A stretch of DNA of 25,108 nt from NCBI GenBank assembly GCA_035627915.1, contig DASPKT010000194.1, positions 1 through 25,108 on the forward strand. The letters are read 5' to 3'. The position numbers and the translations under genes were made by a program. The stretch's first letter is position 1, and the number at the start of each line of letters is the position of its first letter. Origin of the DNA: DASPKT01 sp035627915 (GTDB lineage Bacteria; Pseudomonadota; Alphaproteobacteria; Azospirillales; Azospirillaceae). The notes under the pieces are model-generated. The model was given only the letters and a program-made list of their open reading frames with translations. It did no database searches and had not been told where the DNA came from. Below, piece by piece: positions 16,652 to 23,622 of this stretch.

Positions 16652-16725
16652 TGGAGCAAGCCGCGCTCCATCATGTCAAGCGCCGGGGGGCGTGTCCGGC
16701 AGAGGGAGGGGAAGAGTCGGCTCCC

Positions 16726-16872
16726 ATGAAACATGTCGCCCGCCTCGCCTTCGCGGAGCGGCGGACGGTCTTCCGGCTTCGCTGCCGCGCCTGCCGTGGG
16801 CGTTCCTTCGTCGCACACCGTCCCGTGCCCCGGCAGCGGCGGTGCGGGGCCGGTGCGCCGCCCGCGCCTTGA
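16726..16872 (+). CDS. Doubtful small basic Cys-containing protein
   Basis: 48 codons from ATG to TGA. The product is Arg-rich (FAERRTVFRLRCRACRGRSF, then RQRRCGAG) with one CxxC and a third Cys, vaguely like half a zinc ribbon, but the second CxxC is incomplete. A GGGAGGGG stretch lies 12 or more bases upstream, too far for a good ribosome site. High-GC sequence gives Arg-rich frames by chance, so this may not be a gene. Confidence 0.22.
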   Translation: MKHVARLAFAERRTVFRLRCRACRGRSFVAHRPVPRQRRCGAGAPPAP

Positions 16873-16937
16873 TCCGCCGCCCGCCCCGGTGCTTAGATGG
16901 CAACATGGTAAATGCCGGACGACGGGGAGGAAGCCGG

Positions 16938-17399
16938 ATGCAACGGACTGCCGTGGTGCGGGCCCTGGCGGGCGCCGCCCTGTTCCTGGCGCTTCCGGCA
17001 ACAGGACAGCCGGCGGGCGGCGACGCCTACGACGCGGCCGTGCGTCTGGTGACGCCCGACATGATGGCGGCGTGCGAGCAGCGGGCGATGCAGGCCATCG
17101 CCGAACAGGTGCGCGTCGGCGCCGCCATCGACTGGCGGGAGAAGATGGCCCCCGGCGACATGGGCCGCCGCATCTCCGGCAGCTGGGCGGAGCGCGTCGG
17201 CGCCACCCAGCCGGGCCCGGGCGACGCGCCGCCGCCGGACGGCTATCTGGCGGCCGTGACCGGGGTCGCGCACGTCAAGCCCCAGGCCGGGCCGGAGACC
17301 ACCCTGGTGCCGGTCTGCTGGTTCGACCACCAGCCGGCGCAGGGCACCGTGACGCTCTACCAGGTGACGCTGAGGATGCTGCCGAACGGCCCGGGATGA
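16938..17399 (+). CDS. Small exported protein of unknown function
   Basis: 153 residues. The start at 16938 is chosen for the strong GGGGAGGAA site upstream; an in-frame ATG at 16905 lacks one. The N terminus (MQRTAVVRALAGAALFLALP, then ATGQPAGG) is a good Sec signal peptide with cleavage near ATG-QP, so the mature protein should be periplasmic or secreted. The mature part has two cysteines about 75 residues apart (in MAACEQRA and PVCWFDH) that could form a disulfide. It ends with beta-strand-like sequence (GTVTLYQVTLRML). I do not recognise the family. It is probably monocistronic: the next gene starts about 290 bp downstream. Confidence 0.72.
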   Translation: MQRTAVVRALAGAALFLALPATGQPAGGDAYDAAVRLVTPDMMAACEQRAMQAIAEQVRVGAAIDWREKMAPGDMGRRISGSWAERVGATQPGPGDAPPPDGYLAAVTGVAHVKPQAGPETTLVPVCWFDHQPAQGTVTLYQVTLRMLPNGPG

Positions 17400-17690
17400 C
17401 GCGGCCCGCCGATGCGCGGCGCGGGCGACTGGACAGTAGAGCCGGCCGGATGCATGGTTAATCCGAATTAATACGAACGGATCGGCGCAGTCCTTGCCGC
17501 CGCGGCGTCAGCCATGCCGGGACGACGGATGGAATTGTTTCATGACAATAGGATTTCTCTATTGCGGAACGCGGCGTCTTTGTTGAACGGCGCTCCCGGT
17601 TCGTGCGACTCCTTGTACCTTAGCGGCTCCTGCCCGACCGCTCCCCCGCCGGAGGGCGGGCCCGGCGCCGCCCCCGCATAGGCACGCATC
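17400..17690. promoter_or_regulatory. Leader region of the formate dehydrogenase operon
   Basis: A 291-bp gap with two A+T-rich islands in GC-rich surroundings. At 17458-17471 is the inverted repeat TTAATCCGAATTAA. At 17535-17563 a sigma70-like pair, TTGTTT and TCTATT with 17 bases between, overlaps an inverted repeat AATAG-N7-CTATT (17547-17563). I see no sigma54 motif. Promoter assignment is by eye only. Confidence 0.3.
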
Positions 17691-19358
17691 ATGGCCCCTG
17701 AACGCATGTCGGCATCGGTACGGACGGACGGGGGCCCCCGCGGCACCCGCGGGATCGGCGGCCCCACGGCCGGCACCCTGGACCGCGGCCGGCCGGGCCC
17801 CGACCCGTCCCTGCTGATCGAGCGGCTGCACGCGGTGCAGGACGCGCAGGGGTACCTGACCCGCGACGACCTGCGCCTGCTGGCCGAGGAGATGAACCTG
17901 CCCGACGCGGCCGTGTTCGAGGTGGCGACCTTCTACCACGGCTTCCGCGTGGTGGCGGACGGCGCGCCGGCGCCGCTGCCCCTGGTGGAGGTGTGCGACA
18001 GCCTCACCTGCGCGATGCACGGGGCCGACGCGCTGCAGGCCGACCTCGCGCGAAGGCTCGACGGCCGGGCGGAGGTGAAGGCCGTGGCCTGCCTCGGCCG
18101 CTGCGACGCCGCCCCCTGCGCCCGTCTGCGCGGCGGCGCCGTCACCCGCGCCACGCCCGATGCCGTCGCGGCGCGGCTGGAGGCGGGGCCGGCGGCCGAG
18201 CCGGCGGCACCCGCCGGCGGGCTGGACGACTATCTCGCCGGCGGCGGCTACGCCCTGCTGCGCGCCTGCCACGGCGGCGCGCTGGCGCTGGAGGCGCTGC
18301 TGTCCCCGCTGGAGGACGCCGGCCTGCGCGGGCTGGGCGGCGCCGGCTTCCCCACCGGGCGCAAGTGGCGCGCGGTCGCGGCGCAGCCGGCACCCCGGCT
18401 GATGGCGGTGAACGCGGACGAGAGCGAGCCCGGCACCTTCAAGGACCGCCACCACCTGCTGACCGACCCGCACCGGGTGCTGGAGGGCATGCTGCTGGGC
18501 GCCTGGGCGGTGCAGGCGGAGGCGGTCTACCTCTACCTGCGCGACGAGTACGATGACGCCCGCGCCGTGCTGGCGCGGGAGATCGCGCGGCTGCCGGAGT
18601 TGGGCCTGCCGCTGCCCCCGGTGCACCTGCGCCGCGGCGCCGGCAACTACATCTGCGGCGAGGAATCGGCGATGCTGGAGAGCATCGAGGGCCGCCGCGG
18701 CCTGCCCCGGCACAAGCCCCCCTATCCCTCCGTCCGCGGCCTGTTCGGCCGTCCCACCCTGATCAACAACGTGGAGACGCTGTACTGGGTGCGCGACCTG
18801 GTGGAGCGGGGGCCGGCCTGGTTCCTGTCGCACGGCCGCAACGGCGGCAAGGGCCTGCGCTCCTACTCCGTCTCCGGCCGGGTGCGGGAGCCGGGGGTCA
18901 AGGTGGCGCCGTCCGGCATCTCCGCGCTGGAGCTGATCGAGGAGCATTGCGGCGGCATGGCGGACGGCCACCGCTTCCACGCCTTCCTGCCGGGCGGTGC
19001 GTCGGGCGGCATCCTGCCGGCCGCGATGGGCGGCCTGCCGCTGGATTTCGGCACGCTGGAGGCGCACGGCGCCATGGTCGGCTCGGCCGCCCTGGTGGTC
19101 CTCTCCGACCGGGACAGCGTGCGCGACGCGGCGCTGAACCTCATGCGCTTCTTCCGGCACGAGAGCTGCGGCCAGTGCACCCCCTGCCGGGTGGGCACGG
19201 AGAAGGCGGCGGCGCTGATGGCGCGGCCGCGCTGGGACGCGGCGCTGCTGGAGGAGCTCGGCGCCTGCATGGCCGACGCCAGCATCTGCGGCCTGGGCCA
19301 GGCGGCGCCCAGCGCCTTCCGATCCATCCTGCGCTATTTCCCCGGGGAGGTGGCATGA
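17691..19358 (+). CDS. fdhB: NAD-dependent formate dehydrogenase beta subunit (NuoE-NuoF fusion)
   Basis: 555 residues, a fusion of two diaphorase modules that are separate (FdsG, FdsB) in some relatives and fused in Methylobacterium FDH1 beta. The NuoE-like part (about 40-165) has [2Fe-2S] ligands C102, C107, C134 and C138 (VCDSLTC; ACLGRC). The NuoF-like part (about 175-555) has the FMN/NADH motif GLGGAGFPTGRKW, NADESEPGTFKDRH, GAGNYICGEESAMLESIEG, and [4Fe-4S] ligands C493, C496, C499 and C533 (CGQCTPC; SICG). It accepts electrons from the alpha subunit and reduces NAD+ through FMN in the cytoplasm. The first ~35 residues are Gly/Pro-rich and unconserved-looking; an alternative ATG lies at 17706, and neither start has a clear ribosome site. 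The stop overlaps the alpha-subunit start as ATGA. Confidence 0.93.
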   Translation: MAPERMSASVRTDGGPRGTRGIGGPTAGTLDRGRPGPDPSLLIERLHAVQDAQGYLTRDDLRLLAEEMNLPDAAVFEVATFYHGFRVVADGAPAPLPLVEVCDSLTCAMHGADALQADLARRLDGRAEVKAVACLGRCDAAPCARLRGGAVTRATPDAVAARLEAGPAAEPAAPAGGLDDYLAGGGYALLRACHGGALALEALLSPLEDAGLRGLGGAGFPTGRKWRAVAAQPAPRLMAVNADESEPGTFKDRHHLLTDPHRVLEGMLLGAWAVQAEAVYLYLRDEYDDARAVLAREIARLPELGLPLPPVHLRRGAGNYICGEESAMLESIEGRRGLPRHKPPYPSVRGLFGRPTLINNVETLYWVRDLVERGPAWFLSHGRNGGKGLRSYSVSGRVREPGVKVAPSGISALELIEEHCGGMADGHRFHAFLPGGASGGILPAAMGGLPLDFGTLEAHGAMVGSAALVVLSDRDSVRDAALNLMRFFRHESCGQCTPCRVGTEKAAALMARPRWDAALLEELGACMADASICGLGQAAPSAFRSILRYFPGEVA

Positions 19359-22114
19359 GCACCCCCTTCCACCTCGACGGCCGAGAGGTCACCGCGGCCC
19401 CGGGCGAGACCATCTGGGAGGTCGCCAAGCGGGAGGGGGTGGACATCCCCCATCTCTGCCACCGGCCCGCCCCCGGCTACCGCCCCGACGGCAACTGCCG
19501 CGCCTGCATGGTGGAGGTGAAGGGCGAGCGCACGCTGGTCGCCTCCTGCATCCGCGTGCCGACGCCCGGCATGGAGGTTTCCACCGCGTCCGACCGCGCG
19601 GCGCGGGCGCGCAAGGGCGTGTTCGAGCTGCTGGCCGCCGACCTGCCGGCGCGCGAGGCCTCGCCCGACCCCGACAGCGCCTTCTGGCGCTGGGCGGAGA
19701 GGCTGGGCGTGGCCGGCAGCCGCTTCCCCGGTGCGGCGGCACGGCCGGCGCCCGACTTCAGTCACCCCGCCATGGCGGTGCAGCTGGAGGCCTGCATCCA
19801 GTGCGGCCTGTGCGCCCGCGCCTGCCGCGAGGTGCAGAGCAACGACGTGATCGGGCTGGCCTATGTCGGCAACGGCACCAAGGTGGTGTTCGACGCCGAC
19901 GTGCCCATGGGCGACAGCTCCTGCGTCGCCTGCGGGGAGTGCGTGCAGGCCTGCCCCACCGGCGCCCTGCTGCCGGCCTCGGTGGTGGACGCGGCCGGCC
20001 GCGTGGCCGCGCGCCCCGACCGCTCGGTGGACAGCCTGTGCCCCTACTGCGGGGTCGGCTGCCAGCTGAGCTTCAACATCAGGGGCGACGCGCTGCTGTC
20101 GGTGGACGGCAGGCCGGGGCCGGCCAACCAGAACCGGCTCTGCGTCAAGGGGCGCTTCGGCTTCGACTATGTCGGCCATCCCGAGCGGCTGACTGTGCCC
20201 TTGGTGCGCCGCGAGGACGTGCCCAAGCACCCGGCGGACGCCGACCGCGTCGATCCCGCCAATCCCTGGACGCATTTCCGCCAAGCCACCTGGGAGGAGG
20301 CGCTGGAGCGCGCCGCCCGCGGGCTGGCCGCGATCCGCGACGCGCACGGCGGCGGCGCGCTGGCCGGCTTCGGCTCGGCCAAGGGCTCCAACGAGGAGGC
20401 CTACCTGTTCCAGAAGCTGGTGCGGACCGGCTTCGGCACCAACAACGTGGACCACTGCACCCGGCTCTGCCACGCCTCCTCCGTGGCGGCGCTGATCGAG
20501 GGGATCGGCTCGGGTGCGGTGACGGCGCCGGTGCACGCGGCGCTGGACGCCGAGGTGATCCTCATCATCGGCGCCAACCCGGCCGTCAACCACCCGGTCG
20601 CCGCCACCTACATCAAGCAGGCGGTGCGGCGGAACGGGGCGACGCTGATCATCGCCGACCCGCGCGGCCAGAAGCTGGATGCCTTCGCCGCCTACAGCCT
20701 GCGCCAGAAGGGCGGCACCGACGTGGCGCTGCTGTCGGCCATGCTCTGCACCATCGTGGAGGAGGGGCTGGTCGACCGCGCCTACGTGGACGCCCACGTG
20801 GAGGGGCTGGACGCCTTCGTGGAGAACATCCGCGCCTTCACGCCGGAGGCGATGGAGCCGGTCTGCGGCGTCCCCGCCGCCACCATCCGCGAGGTGGCGC
20901 GGCTCTTCGCCGCCTCGCGCGCCTCCATCGTGTTCTGGGGCATGGGCATCAGCCAGCACGTGCACGGCACCGACAACGCCCGCTGCCTGATCGCGCTCGC
21001 CCTGCTGACCGGGCAGGTGGGGCGCCCCGGCACCGGGCTCCATCCGTTGCGCGGCCAGAACAACGTGCAGGGCGCCTCGGACGCGGGCCTGATCCCGATG
21101 GTGTTCCCGGACTACCTGCCGGTCGGCAATACCGACGTGCGCCGCCTGTTCGAGACGGCCTGGGAGGTGCCCGCGCTGGACCCGAAGCCGGGGCTGACGG
21201 TGGTGGAGATCATGCACGCCATCAAGGCGGGCACCATCCGCGGCATGTACGTGATGGGGGAGAACCCCGCCATGTCCGACCCCGACCTGAACCACGCGCG
21301 CGAGGCGTTCGCGGCGCTGGAGCACCTGGTCGTGCAGGACATCTTCCTGACCGAGACGGCGGCCTACGCCGACGTGATCCTGCCGGCCTCCGCCTTCCCG
21401 GAGAAGACGGGCACCTTCACCAACACCGACCGCCGGGTGCAGCTGGGCCGGCAGGCGCTGGACCCGCCGGGCGAGGCGCGCCAGGACCTCTGGCTGATCG
21501 AGGAGCTGGCCATCCGCCTGGGCCTGCCCTGGCGCCACCGCGCCGCCGGCGAGGTGTTCACGGAGATGGCGTCGCTGATGCCGTCGCTGGCCGGCATCAC
21601 CTGGGACCGGCTGGAGCGCGAGGGGTCGGTGACCTACCCGCTGGACCCGGAGACGGGGGAGAGCCGCGCGGTCATCTTCGGCGACGGCTTCCCCACCGCC
21701 ACGGGCCGGGCCAAGCTGGTACCGGTCGGCCTGGTGCCGCCGGACGAGCCGCCGGACGGGGAGTTCCCCTGGCTGTTGACCACGGGCCGGGTGCTGGAGC
21801 ACTGGCACACCGGGTCGATGACGCGGCGCGCCGCGGCGCTCGACGCGCTGGAGCCGGAGCCCTTCGTGGCGCTCTCGCCCAAGGACATGCGGCGCCTGGG
21901 CGTCGGCCCGTCGGGGCTGGTGGAGGTGGAGACGCGGCGCGGCGTGATCCGGCTGACGGCGCGGCCCGACCGCGACGTGACGCCTGGCAGCGCCTTCATC
22001 CCCTTCTGCTTCCGCGAGGCGGCGGCCAACATCCTGACCAACCCGGCGCTCGACCCCTACGGCAAGATCCCGGAGTTCAAGCTCTGCGCCGCCCGGGTGC
22101 GGGCCGCCGGCTGA
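19355..22114 (+). CDS. fdhA: NAD-dependent formate dehydrogenase alpha (catalytic) subunit
   Basis: 919 residues. Order: plant-type [2Fe-2S] ferredoxin domain (1-78; C35, C48, C51, C65); a paired [4Fe-4S] ferredoxin domain (C147/150/153/157 and C190/193/196/200); then the bis-MGD oxidoreductase with its proximal [4Fe-4S] (C229, C232, C236, C263), and a C-terminal molybdopterin dinucleotide-binding domain (about 770-919, LLTTGRVLEHWHTGSMTRR). The active site reads NNVDHCTRLCHASSV, giving metal ligand C372 (Cys, not Sec) followed by H373. It oxidises formate to CO2 and passes electrons to the fused beta subunit. I see no HxxxCxxCxxxxxC cluster motif between residues 78 and 147. The metal may be Mo or W. 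No fdhD/fdsC maturation gene follows in the window, so it must be elsewhere. Confidence 0.95.
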   Translation: MSTPFHLDGREVTAAPGETIWEVAKREGVDIPHLCHRPAPGYRPDGNCRACMVEVKGERTLVASCIRVPTPGMEVSTASDRAARARKGVFELLAADLPAREASPDPDSAFWRWAERLGVAGSRFPGAAARPAPDFSHPAMAVQLEACIQCGLCARACREVQSNDVIGLAYVGNGTKVVFDADVPMGDSSCVACGECVQACPTGALLPASVVDAAGRVAARPDRSVDSLCPYCGVGCQLSFNIRGDALLSVDGRPGPANQNRLCVKGRFGFDYVGHPERLTVPLVRREDVPKHPADADRVDPANPWTHFRQATWEEALERAARGLAAIRDAHGGGALAGFGSAKGSNEEAYLFQKLVRTGFGTNNVDHCTRLCHASSVAALIEGIGSGAVTAPVHAALDAEVILIIGANPAVNHPVAATYIKQAVRRNGATLIIADPRGQKLDAFAAYSLRQKGGTDVALLSAMLCTIVEEGLVDRAYVDAHVEGLDAFVENIRAFTPEAMEPVCGVPAATIREVARLFAASRASIVFWGMGISQHVHGTDNARCLIALALLTGQVGRPGTGLHPLRGQNNVQGASDAGLIPMVFPDYLPVGNTDVRRLFETAWEVPALDPKPGLTVVEIMHAIKAGTIRGMYVMGENPAMSDPDLNHAREAFAALEHLVVQDIFLTETAAYADVILPASAFPEKTGTFTNTDRRVQLGRQALDPPGEARQDLWLIEELAIRLGLPWRHRAAGEVFTEMASLMPSLAGITWDRLEREGSVTYPLDPETGESRAVIFGDGFPTATGRAKLVPVGLVPPDEPPDGEFPWLLTTGRVLEHWHTGSMTRRAAALDALEPEPFVALSPKDMRRLGVGPSGLVEVETRRGVIRLTARPDRDVTPGSAFIPFCFREAAANILTNPALDPYGKIPEFKLCAARVRAAG

Positions 22115-22138
22115 GCCGCCGTGGGGAGTGCGTCGGCC

Positions 22139-22166
22139 CGGCCGCTCAGCGGCGGTTCAGCGGCCG
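22139..22166. terminator. Candidate terminator hairpin between convergent genes
   Basis: An 8-bp inverted repeat, CGGCCGCT (22139-22146) and AGCGGCCG (22159-22166), with a 12-base loop. It lies 25 bp after the formate dehydrogenase alpha stop and overlaps the end of the leftward small gene. No T-tract is present, so this is only a plausible bidirectional terminator. Confidence 0.3.
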
Positions 22167-22397
22167 CTCCGCCACCTCGCGCTTGGCCGGGACGCAGACG
22201 ACCTTGACCCGCTCGTCCTCGGCCAGCAGGCGGCCCATCTCCGTCTGCGCCAGGTAGGCGGTGCCCTGCTTCAGGCACTGGCCGGGGATGGCGACCTCCT
22301 CCGGCAGGCGCATGACGCTGACCGCGTTGGCATCGACGCAGTCCTTCAGGTCGGGGGTGACGGTAAGCGAACAGACCAGGATGAGAGCCTTGAGCAT
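22146..22397 (-). CDS. Small exported protein of unknown function
   Basis: 83 residues. A GAGG ribosome site lies about 7 bases before the ATG (CCGAGGCTCCC). The short hydrophobic N terminus (MLKALILVCSLTVTPDLKDC) could be a short signal peptide or anchor. The rest has balanced, gene-like composition (ANAVSVMRLPEEVAIPGQCL; TEMGRLLAEDERVKVVCVP), with cysteines at about 9, 20, 41 and 68, the last three candidates for extracytoplasmic disulfides. Codon use and low Arg content distinguish it from antisense artefacts. I do not recognise the family. It is convergent with the formate dehydrogenase operon and has no evident link to it. Confidence 0.7.
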   Translation of the reverse strand: MLKALILVCSLTVTPDLKDCVDANAVSVMRLPEEVAIPGQCLKQGTAYLAQTEMGRLLAEDERVKVVCVPAKREVAERPLNRR

Positions 22398-22727
22398 GGG
22401 AGCCTCGGGGTTGGGGTGCGCCGCCGGCGCGTCTCCTCTCCGGTCTTTCGCCGTGCGCCGGTCATATCCTGCCTGACGCTATCATACGTCCGGGGTACCC
22501 CGGTTGAGACATGTTCCGTCCCCTGCCGGCTCATCCGGCCGCGCCGGTCCGACGCCCCGCCTGCCGCTTCGGCAGCCCGGACGCAACCTGATGGGGGGAT
22601 ACCCGTTGATGGGGGTAAGCAATGGGAACGCGCAGGGTGGACCGCCGGGACGCCGGGACCTGATATCCCGGCCGGCGGCATCCGCCTCCCGTCCCCAGTC
22701 GCTTCGTAGATCACGGGAGGATAACCG
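22398..22727. other. Divergent intergenic region between two small envelope genes
   Basis: A 330-bp gap without a convincing gene. It contains a perfect 14-bp palindrome, CCGGGGTACCCCGG (22490-22503). It also has a G-rich direct repeat: TGATGGGGGGATAC at 22589 and TGATGGGGGTAAGC at 22607, offset 18 bases. The end (GGGAGGATAACCG) is the ribosome site of the lipoprotein gene. No promoter hexamers stand out. Confidence 0.5.
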
Positions 22728-23366
22728 ATGAAGACGTTGCACCTGCGCCTGCCCCTGCTCACCGGCGCCCTGGCGGCGCTGGCCCTGACGGCCGCCTGCC
22801 AGTCCGGCGGGGAAACCGGCTCCTCGCCCTCGGCCGGGGCGAGCGCCGCCACCCAGGACACCGCCACCGCGACGGCCACCGCCCCGGCCACGGGCGGCAC
22901 CGGCACGGCCACGGCCGCCGACACGACGGGCGCCACGGCCGGGAGCACCACCGGCACCGGCGCCGCCACCGGCACCACGACCACCTACAGCACCGGCGGG
23001 GCCGACGTGACGACCGCCGGCGGGACGGGCGGCACGGCGGGCGGCACCTCGACCGCGACGACCGGCGGCACCGCCAGCACGACCACGGGCGCGCTGCCCG
23101 GCGGCTCGCTCGCGGCGGAGCGGCAGGGTGCCGCCAGCGGCCAGGGCGTCAGCCAGTCCGACACGCAGAACCAGGGCGCCGCCACCACGACCACGGGGGC
23201 GCTGCCCGACCAGTCGCTGGCGGAGAAGCGCCAGGGGGCGGCGACCGGCGCCCAGGTGGAACAGGGCGACACCGGCGGCACCGCTGCCAGCCAGTCCTCC
23301 GGCCAGAAGGCGGGCCAGACCTCCGGCCAGACCGGTTCGGGCGGTTCCGGCGGGCCCAGCCGCTGA
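22728..23366 (+). CDS. Low-complexity Thr/Gly/Ala-rich lipoprotein
   Basis: 212 residues with a strong ribosome site (GGGAGG, 7 bases before ATG). The N terminus has a basic stretch, a hydrophobic core and the lipobox-like LTAAC, so C24 is the likely lipidated cysteine and the mature protein starts CQSGGETGSS. The remainder is almost entirely Thr, Gly, Ala, Ser and Gln, with no hydrophobic core, so it is predicted to be disordered. Residues about 121-150 and 156-186 form an imperfect duplication: TTTGALPGGSLAAERQGAAS versus TTTGALPDQSLAEKRQGAAT, each followed by a Val-Gln/Ser-rich acidic tail. It is probably a membrane-anchored envelope protein of unknown role. Composition could also suit a heavily O-glycosylated or cell-wall-spanning linker, but that is speculation. 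Confidence 0.78.
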   Translation: MKTLHLRLPLLTGALAALALTAACQSGGETGSSPSAGASAATQDTATATATAPATGGTGTATAADTTGATAGSTTGTGAATGTTTTYSTGGADVTTAGGTGGTAGGTSTATTGGTASTTTGALPGGSLAAERQGAASGQGVSQSDTQNQGAATTTTGALPDQSLAEKRQGAATGAQVEQGDTGGTAASQSSGQKAGQTSGQTGSGGSGGPSR

Positions 23367-23379
23367 GGGCGTCCACGGC

Positions 23380-23404
23380 GCCGGAGGTCCCCGCGGCCTC
23401 CGGC
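23380..23404 (+). terminator. Candidate terminator of the lipoprotein gene
   Basis: A perfect 8-bp stem, GCCGGAGG (23380-23387) and CCTCCGGC (23397-23404), with a 9-base loop, starts 14 bases after the lipoprotein stop. A second small inverted repeat (AAACC/GGTTT, 23430-23446) follows. There is no long T-run, as is common in very GC-rich genomes. Confidence 0.42.
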
Positions 23405-23622
23405 AGCCGATCCGGGACGGGTTCCCCTCAAACCCGGCGCCGGTTTCGGGCCTGATCCGCTCGCCGACGCGGGCGGTCGGGGACAAGCGTCCCTGACGGC
23501 ACGCGACATTCCGCTTCCCCCTATGTCCCATTGCGCCGCGCGCCGCTCCCTCGCTTCTATGGAGAGCGGAAAGAAGGGCCCGCCGCCGCCGGCGGACGGG
23601 CCGCCACGGGGGAGCGGGCGCC

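Larger units (their letters stand above)
16622..16937. other. Divergent intergenic region, no firm gene
   Basis: A 316-bp gap between the leftward cytidylyltransferase operon and the rightward small exported protein. Besides the palindrome at 16635-16651 it contains a possible 48-codon frame (16726-16872), listed separately as doubtful. I see no clear promoter hexamers or RNA gene. Confidence 0.5.

Noticed and set aside
17540..17776. A 78-codon minus-strand frame upstream of the formate dehydrogenase operon
   Set aside because: Overlaps the start of the beta subunit and the leader. No ribosome site or recognisable sequence.
19334..21808. An 824-codon minus-strand frame opposite the formate dehydrogenase alpha gene
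   Set aside because: Composition is typical of the complement of GC-rich coding DNA (Arg, His, Gly, Val, Gln). The plus strand encodes a complete, motif-verified enzyme.
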